This document shows positions 42,365-54,354 of a stretch of DNA of 64,000 nt, one piece after another. The notes under the pieces are model-generated. The model ran no database searches. It was given only the letters and a program-made list of their open reading frames with translations, and had not been told where the DNA came from. The position numbers and the translations under genes were made by a program. Location: assembly GCA_018292915.2 (NCBI GenBank), contig JACVVK020000397.1, forward strand, positions 146,501 to 210,500, in the 5' to 3' direction. How positions within the stretch are numbered: the first letter of the stretch is position 1; each line of letters opens with the position of its first letter. The DNA is from Batillaria attramentaria (taxonomy: Eukaryota > Mollusca > Gastropoda > Batillariidae).

Positions 42365-43015
42365 ACAGTTTTACTCGTGAGTACGCCTATACGCTCGAAA
42401 TACTCTATCTTGATGATTAGTACAGCTCTTAATGCGATACAATGCTGTTTACACTTTGCGCGAGCGGCCAAACATTTCAATTCTACGACTGTTGTTACGT
42501 GACTGGAGCGCTCAGTATGGTCGCCGCGTCATCGAGTACTGCTTCTGTTGGCTCAGTGCCAGCATCACAGACGCTGTCACTGTCCAGGTGTGGAAGTGGT
42601 ATGATGATAGATAGCACGAAAACATCTCAAAATGATCTGTGAACCTACACCTGGTAGCGTTGTCCCCTTTAAATGTGTCCATACCAACATTATACAACTT
42701 GACATTAACACTTGCAACACTTCCGCTTGTGAGTGCGCATACAGTACACAGACCGATATAGACTATCTTAGTAATTAGTAGAGCTCTGAACGCAACACAC
42801 TGCATGTCGTCTACTGGCCGTGCGGAAATGATATGACACGACCCGAAGCTCTGCCCACCGATGATTGACAGCAACACTGTTCACGGACGCGTGGTTTTCG
42901 CTTCGCATCGAGCCTTCTGTTGACTCTCTTCTCCCGAGAAAGACTGTATCTGTGTATATGTCTAAACGGCAGCATGTCGGACACCATCACAACATCCCAT
43001 AATGATTTGTTAGAC
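42365..43015 (+). repeat. Dispersed about 340-bp repeat (copies 2 and 3)
   Basis: Two adjacent copies (42,365-42,665 and 42,715-43,015) of the repeat first seen at 30,075. The second is more diverged but keeps CGCTTGTGAGTGCGCATA, GTAGAGCTCTGAACGCAACA and the AATGATTTGT end. Confidence 0.55.
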
Positions 43016-43399
43016 TGACTAGACACGTCGGAAGGTGTGGCTATAACTGATATTTATACAGGTTACACAGAACAGATACGGATTTCAAAGAAACTGCTAT
43101 AATTATATTACTATCAAACATAACGCAGCCCATGACGCCCTAGAAATGCTTTAAAATTCACGACAAATCACAAAATTCAGCAGCCAAAGACTGAAGTGTA
43201 GGATAAATTTAACCCATTAATGCCTGAATTTTTTTTTTTTTGTAAAAGCAGTTAAAACACACTGCATTTAGTGCAAAATGAACATATCGAACAGTAACTG
43301 TGAAAAATTTCTTGATTTCTTGAAGTTAGCATGGCCATAAGGTGCGTCCCAAAAATGGGACGTTATAGTCCGAGCGACAGACCATGTTACCTTGTTTTG

Positions 43400-44860
43400 C
43401 ATCATATATGGGATTTTTTTGTGGTTTCTAGATGAAAAAATGGTGCTGATTCCGAATCCGTCGAGTGCCAGACGGTAAATGTTGGGCAATTTGAAAGAGA
43501 GGCTGAAAATCAAAATGGCCGCCAAAGAACCTTAAAATGCTTTTGTTTTGTCGCACATATGTACGCAAGAACTTTTTATCAGTGATTTCAATGAAAAGAA
43601 AGGGTGCTGATTCCGAATCCGACGAGTGCCAGAGTGTACATGCTGAACATTTTGAAAGAAAGCCTGAAATACTAAACGGCCGTTTAAAAAACCCTGAAAA
43701 GCATTGTATAGCAGTATATATCAAAATGTGTGACTTATTTTTTTTGAAAGAAACGACTTTTTTCAGTGGTTGTTACATAAAAAGGCATGCTGATTCCAAA
43801 TCCGACGAGTGCAAGACTGTAACTGTTGTCGGTTTTGAAAGAGAGGCTGAAATTCAACATGGCCGACAAGAAACTTGCATTGCTTCTTTTTACCGCCTAT
43901 ATGAGGTACAGTAACTAACTTTTCGCCAAAAACCAGAGATTTTGAGTGGTTTCCATATGAGAAAAGGGTGCTGAATCCGAATCCGACGAGTGCCAGACTG
44001 TAAATGTTACGCATTTCGAAGGAGATGCTAAAATTCAAAATGGCCGCCCAAACCTTAAAACGCGTTGTTTTGCCGCATAATGAAAATTGTACAACTTATT
44101 ATTCAAAAGAAACGAAGTTTTTAAAAGGTTTTCACGTGAAAAAAAGGATGCTGATTCCGAATCCGACGAGTGCCAGACAGTAAAGTTTAGCATTTTGAAA
44201 TAGAGGCTGAAAATCGAAACGGACGCCAAAAACTGTAAACGCGTTGCTTGTCCGCAAAAAATGAAAATCAAGAATTTATTCTTTGACAGAAACGGGTTTT
44301 TAAAGTGGTGTATATGAGATAAAAGGATACAGAATCCGATTCTGATGAGTGCCAAACTGGAAATATTGTATACATTTTGAACGAGGCTGAAATTCAAAAT
44401 GGCCGCCCAACATCATTAAACGCGTAGTTTTGCTGCATAAATGAAAACTGACCAATAACTCATTTTCTGAAAGAAACGTGATATTTCCGCGGTTTTTGTA
44501 TGAAAAATGGGTGATGATTCCGATTCTGATGAGTTACATACTGTAAATGATGAAAATTTTGAAAGAGATGCTGGAATTCACAAATGCCTAAAAAGAAGCT
44601 GCATTGCATTAATTGTTTTGCCGAATATATGAAAAGCAAGAACGTCTTTTCGGAAAAAAACACGAGATTTTCCTGTGGTTCCTTTGTGCGAAAAGTGTGC
44701 TGATTCTGATTCCGAAGAGTGCCAGACTGTTATTGTTTCGCATTTTGAAAGAGAGGCTGAAATTCAACATGACCGCCACCCCCAAAAAATAATAACACGC
44801 GTTGTATTCTTGCAAATATGAAAAACAGTAACTTCTTTTTGTTAAAAGAATATGATGTTT
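43400..44860 (+). repeat. About 180-bp satellite array (8 copies)
   Basis: Anchors of CTGATTCCGAATCCGACGAG type occur at 43,451, 43,612, 43,795, 43,976, 44,156, 44,335, 44,519 and 44,705. Each unit has GAGTGCCAGACTGTAAATGT, then TTTTGAAAGAGAGGCTGAAA, TTCAAAATGGCCGCC and a T-rich section with AAAGAAACG. Copies are diverged (roughly 15-25% by eye). Open frames on both strands in it are chance. Confidence 0.9.
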
Positions 44861-46140
44861 CTCACTGTCTTGTCTGACAGAAGCTGAATCTAAATATCAT
44901 TCATTTGCAATCGACATTGCCGTACACAGACTCATTGCATTTTCTTTTCACTTGCCCTCTTCGAATCGGGTTTTCCCGGGCGAGTCCACTTTAAAGACGG
45001 CGGGGATAGAGTGTGCAAAGCTCTGACGTCAGTAGCACAGTAAAACATTTTTTGACGCAATCAATGTTCCCCGTGCAAAAGTAGATCAGTCTTTTGACAT
45101 ACATTGTCTTCCTTGCCAGAAGGCGGGCTCCGGGCTGATTCTATTTTCTGGAATTACAAAATTTGCCCAACCTTTCCAGTCTGGCACCCGACGGATATCT
45201 GAGGAGACGTGACGGACCTTTACAAATCTGCCAAAAAATCTCATATATGATTCAGAGCAGGGTGGTGCATGACCGTAAGAAGGAGTGTCGCTCAGACTAT
45301 TAGGCACGAGAGGGTAGGGGTTTTCCACACGTTACATGAAGAGTCCAAGATGAAACAGGGAGGCTTGACTTATTCTTTTTTGAAGTCATATGAATTAATC
45401 TGGAACAAATATCCATATACAGTGCAAAAATAGTGCATTGGATCGAAAGTGGACGTGTAGGTGGAGATTTTGACGATGAAATTAAACAAATTCCAATATT
45501 CCACTTTTTGGGCAATGCTAGCAGCGACCTTCTGCCTCCTCACTCCTCTGTCGTCTGCAGGATCTTGTGCCAGCCGCGCATGAATACAAATAGTCCACAA
45601 GCCAGGCTCATTTTCCCCTGTTTTCACTATCACTTGGCATGAAACTTAGTTGCAAAGCTAACAAACAACCCTCGTTTGTCAATTTTTTATTTACTCTACA
45701 CACAAACTTAAAAAGGAGCAAAAGTTCTATACTATATTTAGCGGCACTAAGCTATTAGTGTTGTGTAACCTAGAGAATCACCTCCTGTTGTGTGCACGGC
45801 TTGACTTGACACTGTCAGAACACGATTACATGTCACGTGACCAAATCCCACACACAACAAGCGAAATGGAGGCGTGCACATGTACCGTCATCTGGTAAAC
45901 ACGGCGTAAGTGGCGTGGGTTAGAGAGGCGTTTAGTACCTTTGTCCATGCGATGACAGTCATTGCTTCCTGGTTGTAAACTGTTAGTGAGTTCCTACGTA
46001 AACTATATACTTTACATCTTGCATTCCGCATTTTCGGGAAATATGAAATGACCAAAACTCAGTGAGTTCACGGGAAGAAAATGTCATCATGCTCTTTTGT
46101 TGTTCGTGCTTATTGGCATTCCTTTTTAAACGCGCGTAAG
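44861..46140. other. No gene recognised
   Basis: Open frames at 45,086-45,640 (minus) show no domain I recognise. A host exon cannot be excluded. Confidence 0.4.
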
Positions 46141-46146
46141 CTGAAA

Positions 46147-46393
<247 letters not shown>

Positions 46394-46429
46394 CCCATCG
46401 AACGAAATCAACATGTCACGACCTCATTT

Positions 46430-47465
46430 TAACTTACAGCTTGGAGCTTGGAGTAATTGACACGTGTCCCGTTAACTAACTGTGAGCTTGGAGTAGTTAA
46501 CACGTGTTTCTTTAACTAACTGTCAGCTTGGAGTAGTTAACACTTGTTTCTTTAACTAACGGTGAGCTTCGAGTAATTAACACGTGTCCCTGTAAGTAAC
46601 TGTGAGCTCGGAGTAGTTTACACATGTCCCTTTAATATAACTGTTCTTAGAGTAGTTAACGGGTGTCCCTTCAACTAACTGTGAGCTTTGAGTAGTTAAC
46701 ACGTGTCCCTTTAACTAACTGTGAGCTTTGAGTAGTTAACAAATGTTCCTTTAACTGTGAGCTTGGAGTAGTTAACAAATGTTCCTTTAACTGTGAGCTT
46801 GGAGTAGTTAACAAATGTTCCTTTAACTGTGAGCTTGGAGTAGTTAACAAATGTTCCTTTAACTGTGAGCTTGGAGTAGTTAACAAATGTTCCTTTAACT
46901 GTGAGCTTGGAGTAGTTAACAAATGTGCCTTTAACTGTGAGCTTGGAGTAATTAACGCGTGTCCCTTTAACTAATTGTGAGCTTTGAATAGTTAACACGT
47001 GTCCCTTTGACTGTGAGCTTTGAGTAGTTAACACGTGTCCCTTAATTAAACAAACTGTGAGCCTGGAGTAGTTAACAAATGTTCCTTTAACTGTGAGCTT
47101 GGAGTGGTTTACACATAAATTATATCCCTTTAAATAAGTGTGATCTTGGAGAAGTTTGCGCGTGTGCCTTTAACTAACTGTGAGCTTTGAGTAGTTAGCG
47201 CGTGTGCCTTTAACTAACTGTGAGCTTTGAGTAGTTAACACGTGTCCCTTAATGATTCTAACTGTGAGCCTGGAGTAGTTAACAACTGTGCCTTTAACTG
47301 TGAACTGGTAGTAGTTAACACGTCTCCCTTTAACTAACTATGAGCATGGAGTAGTTAACAAAGTTGTCTGTACCTAACTGTGAGCTTGGAGTAGTTAACA
47401 AAGTTGCTTGTGACTAAATGTGAGCTTGGAGTAGTTAACTAAAGATCCTTTAACTAACTGTGAGC
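46430..47465 (+). repeat. 36/40-bp tandem repeat array
   Basis: Unit TTTAACTGTGAGCTTGGAGT + AGTTAACAAATGTTCC (36 bp) or with an extra TAAC (40 bp, variant CACGTGTCCC). A homogeneous core of 36-bp units lies at 46,745-46,930. The phase-preserving 36-bp unit makes artefactual minus-strand frames. Confidence 0.93.
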
Positions 47466-47604
47466 ACAGATCAAGGCTGTATCATCTTCCCTCTGTGATA
47501 CATTTTCCTTTGTCGCCAGCAGTCATGTACGTTTCGGTAAATAGCTCGTCACTGGAGCATGCGCACATTGTACCGAAGTGCTTAGTTATGTTCCATCCAG
47601 ATGG

Positions 47605-47781
47605 GTGGGTGGGTGGGTGGTTGTTTGGGAGTTTAACGTCTTTTTCCACCATATAGAGTGATATCAAAGACGGGGCAACGACGAAAAAGCCAGCACAAAT
47701 ATTTGGCCCCTGCCGGGATCGAACTCACGACCCGAGCATTAGAAGTCCAACGCTCTACCATTCGACCACCCCGGCTCACCC
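47605..47781 (-). mobile_element. tRNA-derived SINE (family A), 12-bp target duplication
   Basis: Reverse-oriented copy flanked by CCATCCAGATGG at 47,593-47,604 and 47,782-47,793. The insertion boundaries define the family: GTGGGTGGG...tail at one end and CCGGGGTGGTCGAATGGTAG (tRNA-like 5' end, complement) at the other. Confidence 0.92.
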
Positions 47782-48105
47782 CCATCCAGATGGAATGACG
47801 TAGATTGACTCATTTGAACTCTTGATTGATGTGTCAGAGACGAAAGAACATTTAGCTACGTACAGTAATCACACACTAATGAACCAAGACGTTAATGTGA
47901 AGTTTGTGTTTATATATCGTGGTGCGACGGAGATCCTTTTTCTGTGTTTTCTATGTAGGTGCGCGTTGTGGTTTGAATTTAGACATAAAAAAAAATCTGC
48001 ATGTTCATTTAATTTTGCGTGTCAGTTTCAAAAAAAGTTGAAATCCGAGTAGAAGTATCTTGTCTGAATGCTGTGCATGGATAATTGATCAGAATCGCGC
48101 GCGCG

Positions 48106-48109
<4 letters not shown>

Positions 48110-48172
<63 letters not shown>
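48110..48172. repeat. CA microsatellite
   Basis: About 31 CA dinucleotides, followed by three short tandem copies of CAACAGAA-TTCTGTTTACAG (48,222-48,305). Confidence 0.95.
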
Positions 48173-48176
<4 letters not shown>

Positions 48177-48509
48177 ACTTGTACAAGCAAAACTTTTATT
48201 TACAGAGAAAGTTATTGTTTAACAACAGAAATTCTGTTTACAGGAGAAACCACAGTCTCACAACAGAACTTCTGTTTACAGAGGAAATCAGTCTAACAAC
48301 AGAACCGTTCTACGTTGGTTTTCAAGCGACATACCAAGAATCAATACCGATATTGGCTCTTGGACACACATACCAATATTAGTTTACGTAAGCTCATTAT
48401 GAACATTATCGACATTCTTATATTCTGTCAAACTCAAATCAAAAACATATTGTTAGAGGAAAACAAAAGAAGAACATTTTGTACAAAAAGCTACTGAGGA
48501 GGAGGAGGG

Positions 48510-48541
<32 letters not shown>

Positions 48542-48611
48542 CGTAGACATGTCTCGGAGATGAAAGCGGTTTCTCAGGATTTTCAGGAGATGTTAACGGC
48601 AGACTCAGGTG

Positions 48612-48780
48612 GATGGGTGGGTGTTTGGGGGTTTAACGTCCTTTTCCACCACATAGGGTGATATCAAAAACGGGGCAACGATGAAAAAGCCAGCACAAAT
48701 ATTTGGCCCCAGCCGGGCTCGAACTCATGACCCGAGCATTAGAAGTCCAACGCTCAACCATTCGACCACCCCGGCTCCCC
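48612..48780 (-). mobile_element. tRNA-derived SINE (family A), 12-bp target duplication
   Basis: Flanked by CAGACTCAGGTG at 48,600-48,611 and 48,781-48,792. It lies immediately upstream of the gypsy fragment. Confidence 0.92.
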
Positions 48781-48792
48781 CAGACTCAGGTG

Positions 48793-50075
48793 ACTACAGA
48801 TCGAGGTTCAGTTGTTCATGAAATCTGAACTACCACTGATGGGCCAGTCCGTCAGAAACAATATCCGCTACCTTTTGCATCTAAACAAGCGATCACTGAC
48901 GAAGTTAAAAATATGTTTGCACTTGAAGTGATCGGACCGTCGACTTCACCACACTGTTCACCGATCGTGATCGTGCGAAAGCCAGATGGAACGATGCGTT
49001 TTTGTTTAGACTACAGAAATCTGAACAATGTCACAGTTTTGGACGCGGAAGGGATCCCTAATGTCGAGGAGATTTTCACGCGATTCTCGGACGAACTCTT
49101 TTTGACGAAGATCGACCTCTCAAAAGGGTACTGGGAAATTACGGTACTGGTCAAACCAGAAGATCGCCCGAAAACTGCGTTCCAGTCTCCGCTAGTGTTG
49201 TTTCAGTGGGTCAGAATACCGTTTGGGTTGATTTCAGCACCCATGACTTTTGCGCGGATGATATCAGTACTCGGAGAAGACGCGACAAATTTCTTTGACG
49301 ACATTCTTGTCGATGTAGTCGCTCGTGGACTCTTCATTTGGAAGATGTTCGGATCGTCCTTCAGAAACTCCAGTCAGCGGGTCTGACCGCTCGGCCAACG
49401 GAAATTTATTCAGGCTTTCAGAAACTTGAATTTCTCGGACATGTCGTAGGTCGCGGTTGTCTCCAACCTACGGAGGAGAAAGTGAAGATAATCTTGGCAA
49501 TTCTGACACCCACTTCAAAGCGCCAAGTTCGGTCATTACTCGGTTTGATAGGCTACAATCGCCGGTATGTCCCCAACTTTGCCACACTCACAGCGCCAAC
49601 GACAGATTTGTTAGCGGGAAAAGCTAAGAAAGCACTGAAATGGACGGATCAGTGTGAGAGTGCACTGAAAGAAATTCAGAGAATTTTGTCTTCTGAACCC
49701 ATTTTGCTGCTACCTGACTTAACTCTCCCCTTTGTCGTTCGTACGGACACTAGTTCGACAGGAATAGGAGGAGTGCTGATGCAGGATCGTGATGAGGAAT
49801 TACATCCGGTCTGTTTCGTGAGTAGAAAACTGCTACCGCGAGAAACTAGGTACAGCACGACTGAACGCGAGTGTCTCGGCATTGTTTGGACTTTGTCTAA
49901 ACTACAAAGATACTTGTGGGGCAGTCCTTTGTGCTTCAGTGTCTGCTGAAAAGAAAGTTTCAAAATGCCAGGATCATGAGATGGGCTTTAAATCTACAAG
50001 AATTTGTGTTTAAATTGGAGCCATTCCAGGAACTCAGAATGTTCTTGCGATTTGCTGTCACGTTCTGACTGTGAT
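48793..50075 (+). pseudogene. Ty3/gypsy reverse transcriptase-RNase H fragment
   Basis: Reverse transcriptase motifs appear in order: SPIVIVRKPDGTMRFCLDYR, LTKIDLSKGYWEI, FQWVRIPFGLISAP and the catalytic block FFDDILVDV (48,913-49,330). After a frame change near 49,340-49,385 the thumb region (LEFLGHVVGRGCLQPTEEKV, RSLLGLIGYNRRYVPNFATL) and RNase H (PFVVRTDTSSTGIGGVL; RYSTTERECLGIVW) follow to about 49,940. Further shifts lead to a DLLSRSD-like end near 50,060. No gag, protease, integrase or LTR is recognised, so it is a truncated remnant. Confidence 0.85.
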
Positions 50076-50174
50076 CAAGTCGTATGGGTATTCCGTAGTA
50101 TCTTTTCTGAGCATCGTGAGACTAGAAAGAAAAAAGAAACTCGGGCGTTTTTTTGTTGTTGTTTTGTTTACCCC

Positions 50175-50207
<33 letters not shown>

Positions 50208-50565
50208 GACCGTGCCAAACCGCATTTATGGGGTTTTCATTAATTATGTGTTTGCAGTTTTTAAATTGTATTTTCATGTGTAGTGCTAACTTTTAACTAG
50301 TGTTATAGACAGGTAGTACTGTACTGTACTTTATCCCAGTCTATCTAACATTTTCTCGTGCAGAAAATGTCTACGCACGACTAATGCTTTTGTTGAGTTG
50401 TTATCCCTTGCTCGAGACTGTTGTAACACAGGCAGACCTGAGCAGTTGTCAGCTTACGAAGTGAGCAATTGCGACAAAGATTGTGCGCAGTCCTACCATT
50501 GACCGGTGGAGGGAACAGGTCTTTTTTCTCACCCGGACTCTTCTTTTGTGTTCCGTATGCCATTG

Positions 50566-50662
50566 CCTGCATGAGTTGTCCCCCTTGCCGCAACAAAGCT
50601 GCCACAAAAAAATGCATGCATGCTGCGGGTGTGTGTATACACGGGGGGACAACTCATGCAGG
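50566..50662. repeat. Hairpin-forming inverted repeat
   Basis: CCTGCATGAGTTGTCCCCC at 50,566-50,584 is mirrored by GGGGGACAACTCATGCAGG at 50,644-50,662, leaving a loop of about 59 bases with a CA/TG-rich centre. It may be a remnant of a small inverted-repeat element. Confidence 0.7.
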
Positions 50663-50902
50663 AAATAATCTCGAAACGGGCTGAAATGTGGGCTACCGTG
50701 CTGGTGAATGCGACAGTTTTCACCGCTGCTGTGCACACTGTGAAATAACACGGGGACCTCAAAGTTGTTCGCTACTGTCCACTTTCCTTGTCACCGAGTA
50801 TTTTTTTTTTTCTTTTTTTTTTTCTTAGGTATCACTTAGCTCGGCTCGGTCTCGGTTAGCCCGACTTGGGCGTCGTCGCAGGGTCCTAGAGTTATCGACG
50901 GA

Positions 50903-50985
50903 CCCGGAACAGGATTGTTTTCAAGGGGCAGCCGACAGCACATTCCTCATGTGATTGTCTCCCCTGTTTGTTTTACGGAGCAGAC
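50903..50985 (+). repeat. Dispersed direct repeat (copy 1; copy 2 at 52,887-52,975)
   Basis: CCCGGAAC-GG-TTG-TTTCA, then GCAGCCGACAGCACATTCCT, then GTGTGAT-GTCT-CCCTG-TTGTTTTACGG is present at both places. The two copies lie on either side of the palindromic element, about 2 kb apart. Confidence 0.65.
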
Positions 50986-51017
50986 GACAAGGGAAACAAC
51001 ACGGACGTCGTTTATGG

Positions 51018-52359
51018 CACTCTCTGGGGCACAGAGTCTTTCAGTGGAAAGTACCTCTGTGCACAGTGAGGAAATGGCGCTCACTGCGCTACCGTGACGG
51101 GCCTAAATTGTCTCGGTGCTCTCAAACACAAGGTCGCGCACTATGTCATCCTTGACCAGCTTTGAACCCAGAGGGATCCTCAGTGGCGCAAGTGATGGCA
51201 GGCTGTCTTCAGAGTGAAAGTAGGCGTGTTTCTGAATCAGAGACATACATAACATGTCTCTGTCTGAATGGACAGATCTATTATTACATTCAGTCCTAGA
51301 GCACGGGTGTGTATGCTTTTGTAATCGTCTCTTATTCCACCACAAGGCAGGAACGTGATCGTCTGCACTGTGCAATAATACTTGCCTGTAGAGTGCAGCA
51401 CCCTTGCCTGTCAGAGTGCAACCCCCTTGCCGTTTACTCACATCCTGTTGGATCAGTGTACCACGTAAACAGTGCCATCAAAGCGCAACAATAATTGTCC
51501 GCTGGCAAAGATTTTGCCCAAACGAAAAGTGGTCGGATATTCAAGACTTCGTTTCAAATCGAATCATATGACACACAAGTCTCTGCTTTTCAAAAAAAAA
51601 TTCGCCATTTTTGAAAATGGCGCTGGGTGTAAGCAGTCACATTTTCACGCCCCGCCGAAAAGGGACTGCACTCTGGAGTCTAAGTCTGGTAGACTCCAGA
51701 GTGCAGTCCCTTTTCGGCGGGGCGTGAAAATGTGACTGCTTACAGCCAGCGCCATTTTCAAAAATGGCGATTTTTTTTTTTTTTAGAAAAGCGAAGACTT
51801 GTGTGTCATATGAATCGATTTGAAACGAAGTCTTGAATATCCGACCACTTTTGGCTTGGGCAAAATCTTTGCCAGCGGACAATTATTGTTGCGCTCTGGT
51901 GGCACTGTTTACGTGGTACACTGATCCAACAGGATGTGAGTAAACGGCAAGGGGGTTGCACTCTGACAGGCCAAGGCGTTGCACTCTACAGGCAAGTATT
52001 ATTGCACGGTGCAGACGATCACGTACCTGCCTTGTGGTGGAATAAGAGACGATTACAAAAGCATACACACCCGTGCTCTAGGACTGAATGTAATAATAGA
52101 TCTGTCCATTCAGACAGAGACATGTTATGTATGTCTCTGATTCAGAAACACGCCCACTTTCACTCTGAAGACAGCCTGCCATCACTTGCGCCACTGAGGA
52201 TCCCTCTGGGTTCAAAGCTGGTCAAGGATGACATAGTGCGCGACCTTGTGTTTGAGAGCACCGAGACAATTTAGGCCCGTCACGGTAGCGCAGTGAGCGC
52301 CATTTCCTCACCGTGCACAGAGGTACTTTCCACTGAAAGACTCTGTGCCCCAGAGAGTG
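51018..52359. mobile_element. 1.34-kb near-perfect palindromic (foldback/MULE-like) transposon
   Basis: The left arm starts CACTCTCTGGGGCACAGAGT and the right arm ends with its exact complement. The arms of about 670 bases match almost throughout and meet near 51,688 (ACTCCAGAGTGCAGTCCC region). CGTTTATGG is repeated directly at 51,009-51,017 and 52,360-52,368, a 9-bp target duplication. Long inverted repeats with a 9-bp duplication fit a non-autonomous Mutator-like or foldback element. No transposase is encoded; open frames in the two arms mirror each other. Confidence 0.85.
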
Positions 52360-52694
52360 CGTTTATGGACGGCTGAATTGTCCTCCGTCCTCGTTTTCAC
52401 TGCCTTCTTCAGTACTGTCTTAGAGAGACTGTTTCGAATTAAGCACAGGTTCAGTCACAAGCACAACTGTTCAAAAACGAAAGTCTCCCTAATAATAATA
52501 ATAATAATGAGTATTGTATAGTATTTCATAGAGTATTTCATGAATCGGCTCAAAGCGCCGCGAACTGAACCCAACACGCACGCTCACGTGAATCACACGC
52601 ATTCTCTCACACACTGGACACATTACAATCACGTGGTTCGAAGGGTCAGCTCAGCTGTTTGAATTTCGGAATTTAGAATAGCATTTGTTTTACA

Positions 52695-52890
52695 AGTTTG
52701 GTGAGATGAACATTTCCAAAGCAGAGGGGGAGGAAGCCGGAGTACCCGGAGAGAAACCCCGACAATCGGCCCGAATGAACGGTGCCACATACGAGAGGGA
52801 AAAATTATTTGCCCCGAGTGGGACTCGAATCCCTGATCTCTCGCATTGGTGACAAATCTCTTAACCACTACACCACCGACCGGCCCCGGC
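52695..52890 (-). mobile_element. Second tRNA-derived SINE (family B)
   Basis: Minus-strand tRNA-like head: CGGTCGGTGGTGTAGTGGTTAA (A box) and GGATTCGAGTCCC (B box), followed by CGGGGCAAATAATTTTTCCC, CGTATGTGGCACCGTTC, GGTTTCTCTCCGGG and CTTCCTCCCCCTCTGC. It differs from family A in both head and body. One copy is seen. Confidence 0.65.
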
Positions 52891-53434
52891 GGACCCGGAA
52901 CTAGGTTGCTTTCACGGAGCAGCCGACAGCACATTCCTCGTGTGATCGTCTACCCTGATTGTTTTACGGCAGTAATGGCAGCAGCAGTATCCTTAAATCG
53001 TACAAGAATAATAGTAAAAATAATAATGATAATCTGTCTGGCGCCCAACCTCCTGCTGGAGCTCTGGTCGCCTCACAATAGTAAAATGGCAAAACATATA
53101 CATGAGATACACATGAAATACTTGCACATGTAATAGTACTAACTTCAAAAGTGTCTTCCAGAGTTATCTCGCCAGAACACAGATACATCCTACAGATATA
53201 ACCTACCTCCCTGTCGGATCTGGTGATCTTGGAGTTAAGATGCAGAAACAAACGCTAAATCATGGCGATTTGCTCTCTACACATCTCACACCCCCGCCCC
53301 ATCCGGAGCCCGAATTTTTGGCGTTTTCAGCACGCTGGCATCCGAGTATACACTTCACCGACTAAGCACAGCATACACAAAAACAACATAACTGCATTGT
53401 ACGTGAGTAACATTATTGCAGCGGTCCATCTTAC

Positions 53435-53605
53435 CTCAACAAGGACCCTCGTTACATTTCCGCACGTTGGAATCGGGTCCAATACACGGTACGCCACATA
53501 TGTTAGCTGGGGGATTGTCACATCTGCGCTTGCGAAACTGTTGTCCATACCCACACGTCACAGAACATGAGCCATACTGCTCCCAGGGACCCCAGTTTCC
53601 GTCCA
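53435..53605 (-). CDS. Thrombospondin type 1 repeat exon of a host gene
   Basis: A 171-base exon with acceptor AACTGTTTCAG and donor GTTGAG|GTAAGA. It encodes GNWGPWEQYGSCSVTCGYGQ followed by RKRRCDNPPA and C-terminal CIGPD...CNEGPC, with the TSP1 tryptophan, CSVTCG and R-R-C features. Such exons are usually symmetric cassettes in extracellular matrix, adhesion or immune proteins. Two related exons (55,370-55,510 degraded; 63,844-64,000) lie upstream on the same strand. Confidence 0.82.
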
Positions 53606-53639
53606 CTGAAACAGTTACACGTGTACAGTGTGAAATATT

Positions 53640-53815
53640 GGGGCGGAAGGCGGGGGGGGGGGGGGGGGGGCTGAGGGGAGGGGGGGGGCTAAGGGGAGGG
53701 GGGGGGGGGGTGCGTGAATTTTTGCTGTAAATTAAAGGTTTGAGAAGTGCAGGCGTGGGTGGGGTAGGTGTTTAGGACATTAAAAGTCTTTTTCCACCAC
53801 GTACGTTGAGGAGTG
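53640..53815. repeat. G-rich low complexity and SINE family A fragment
   Basis: G-runs at 53,650-53,711, then a reverse SINE tail fragment (GGTGTTTAGGACATTAAAAG, TCTTTTTCCACCACGTACGTTG) at about 53,755-53,812. Confidence 0.5.
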
Positions 53816-54354
53816 CAGAAAATGATCCTTCCAAAATGAAAAATAAAAATAAACAAACAAATAAAGTCAATCACATTACGCCAAAAAGGGAGTACGAGAC
53901 CAAGAGAAATGCAACACATTTCCTAGTAAACAGTTGAGAAATTGATTGACGGGAGTTACCAACGTAACACCCCCCACCCCAGTTCACCCCTAGCAAGGCA
54001 TAGCAAGCATCCGCTATAGCGCCGGTGTAGGAGGCAAAAAAGACTTCCAGGAAAAAACAAAAACACTGGGAGTGTATTTTTCCTAAGAAAGAAACACTGC
54101 AGTCTCGTGAAGGAGTGTAATCTTCCTCGGAAAATAACACTCCCAGTTTTTTTCCCGCAGTGTTATTTTCCGACTACACCTGCCGGCCGACTGGCCAGTG
54201 AGCGCCTGACCTCGGGCACGGGACAGACTACACACAAAGCCCCACGCGAACTTGCCACAAACGAACCCGTGATATTTCAATTTTGTTTTCTATCAAAACA
54301 TCACAAAAATGCGACAAGAGACTCGTGTGACACACCACATGACAATCGTATCCG

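Noticed and set aside
43268..44815. Several about 70-125 codon frames with repeated GFGFSTLFS-type peptides
   Set aside because: They arise from the about 180-bp satellite; the frames are broken between units and no domain is present.
46671..47034. Minus-strand frames with repeated HLLTTPSSQLKE peptides
   Set aside because: They come from the 36-bp minisatellite, which preserves the frame by length alone.
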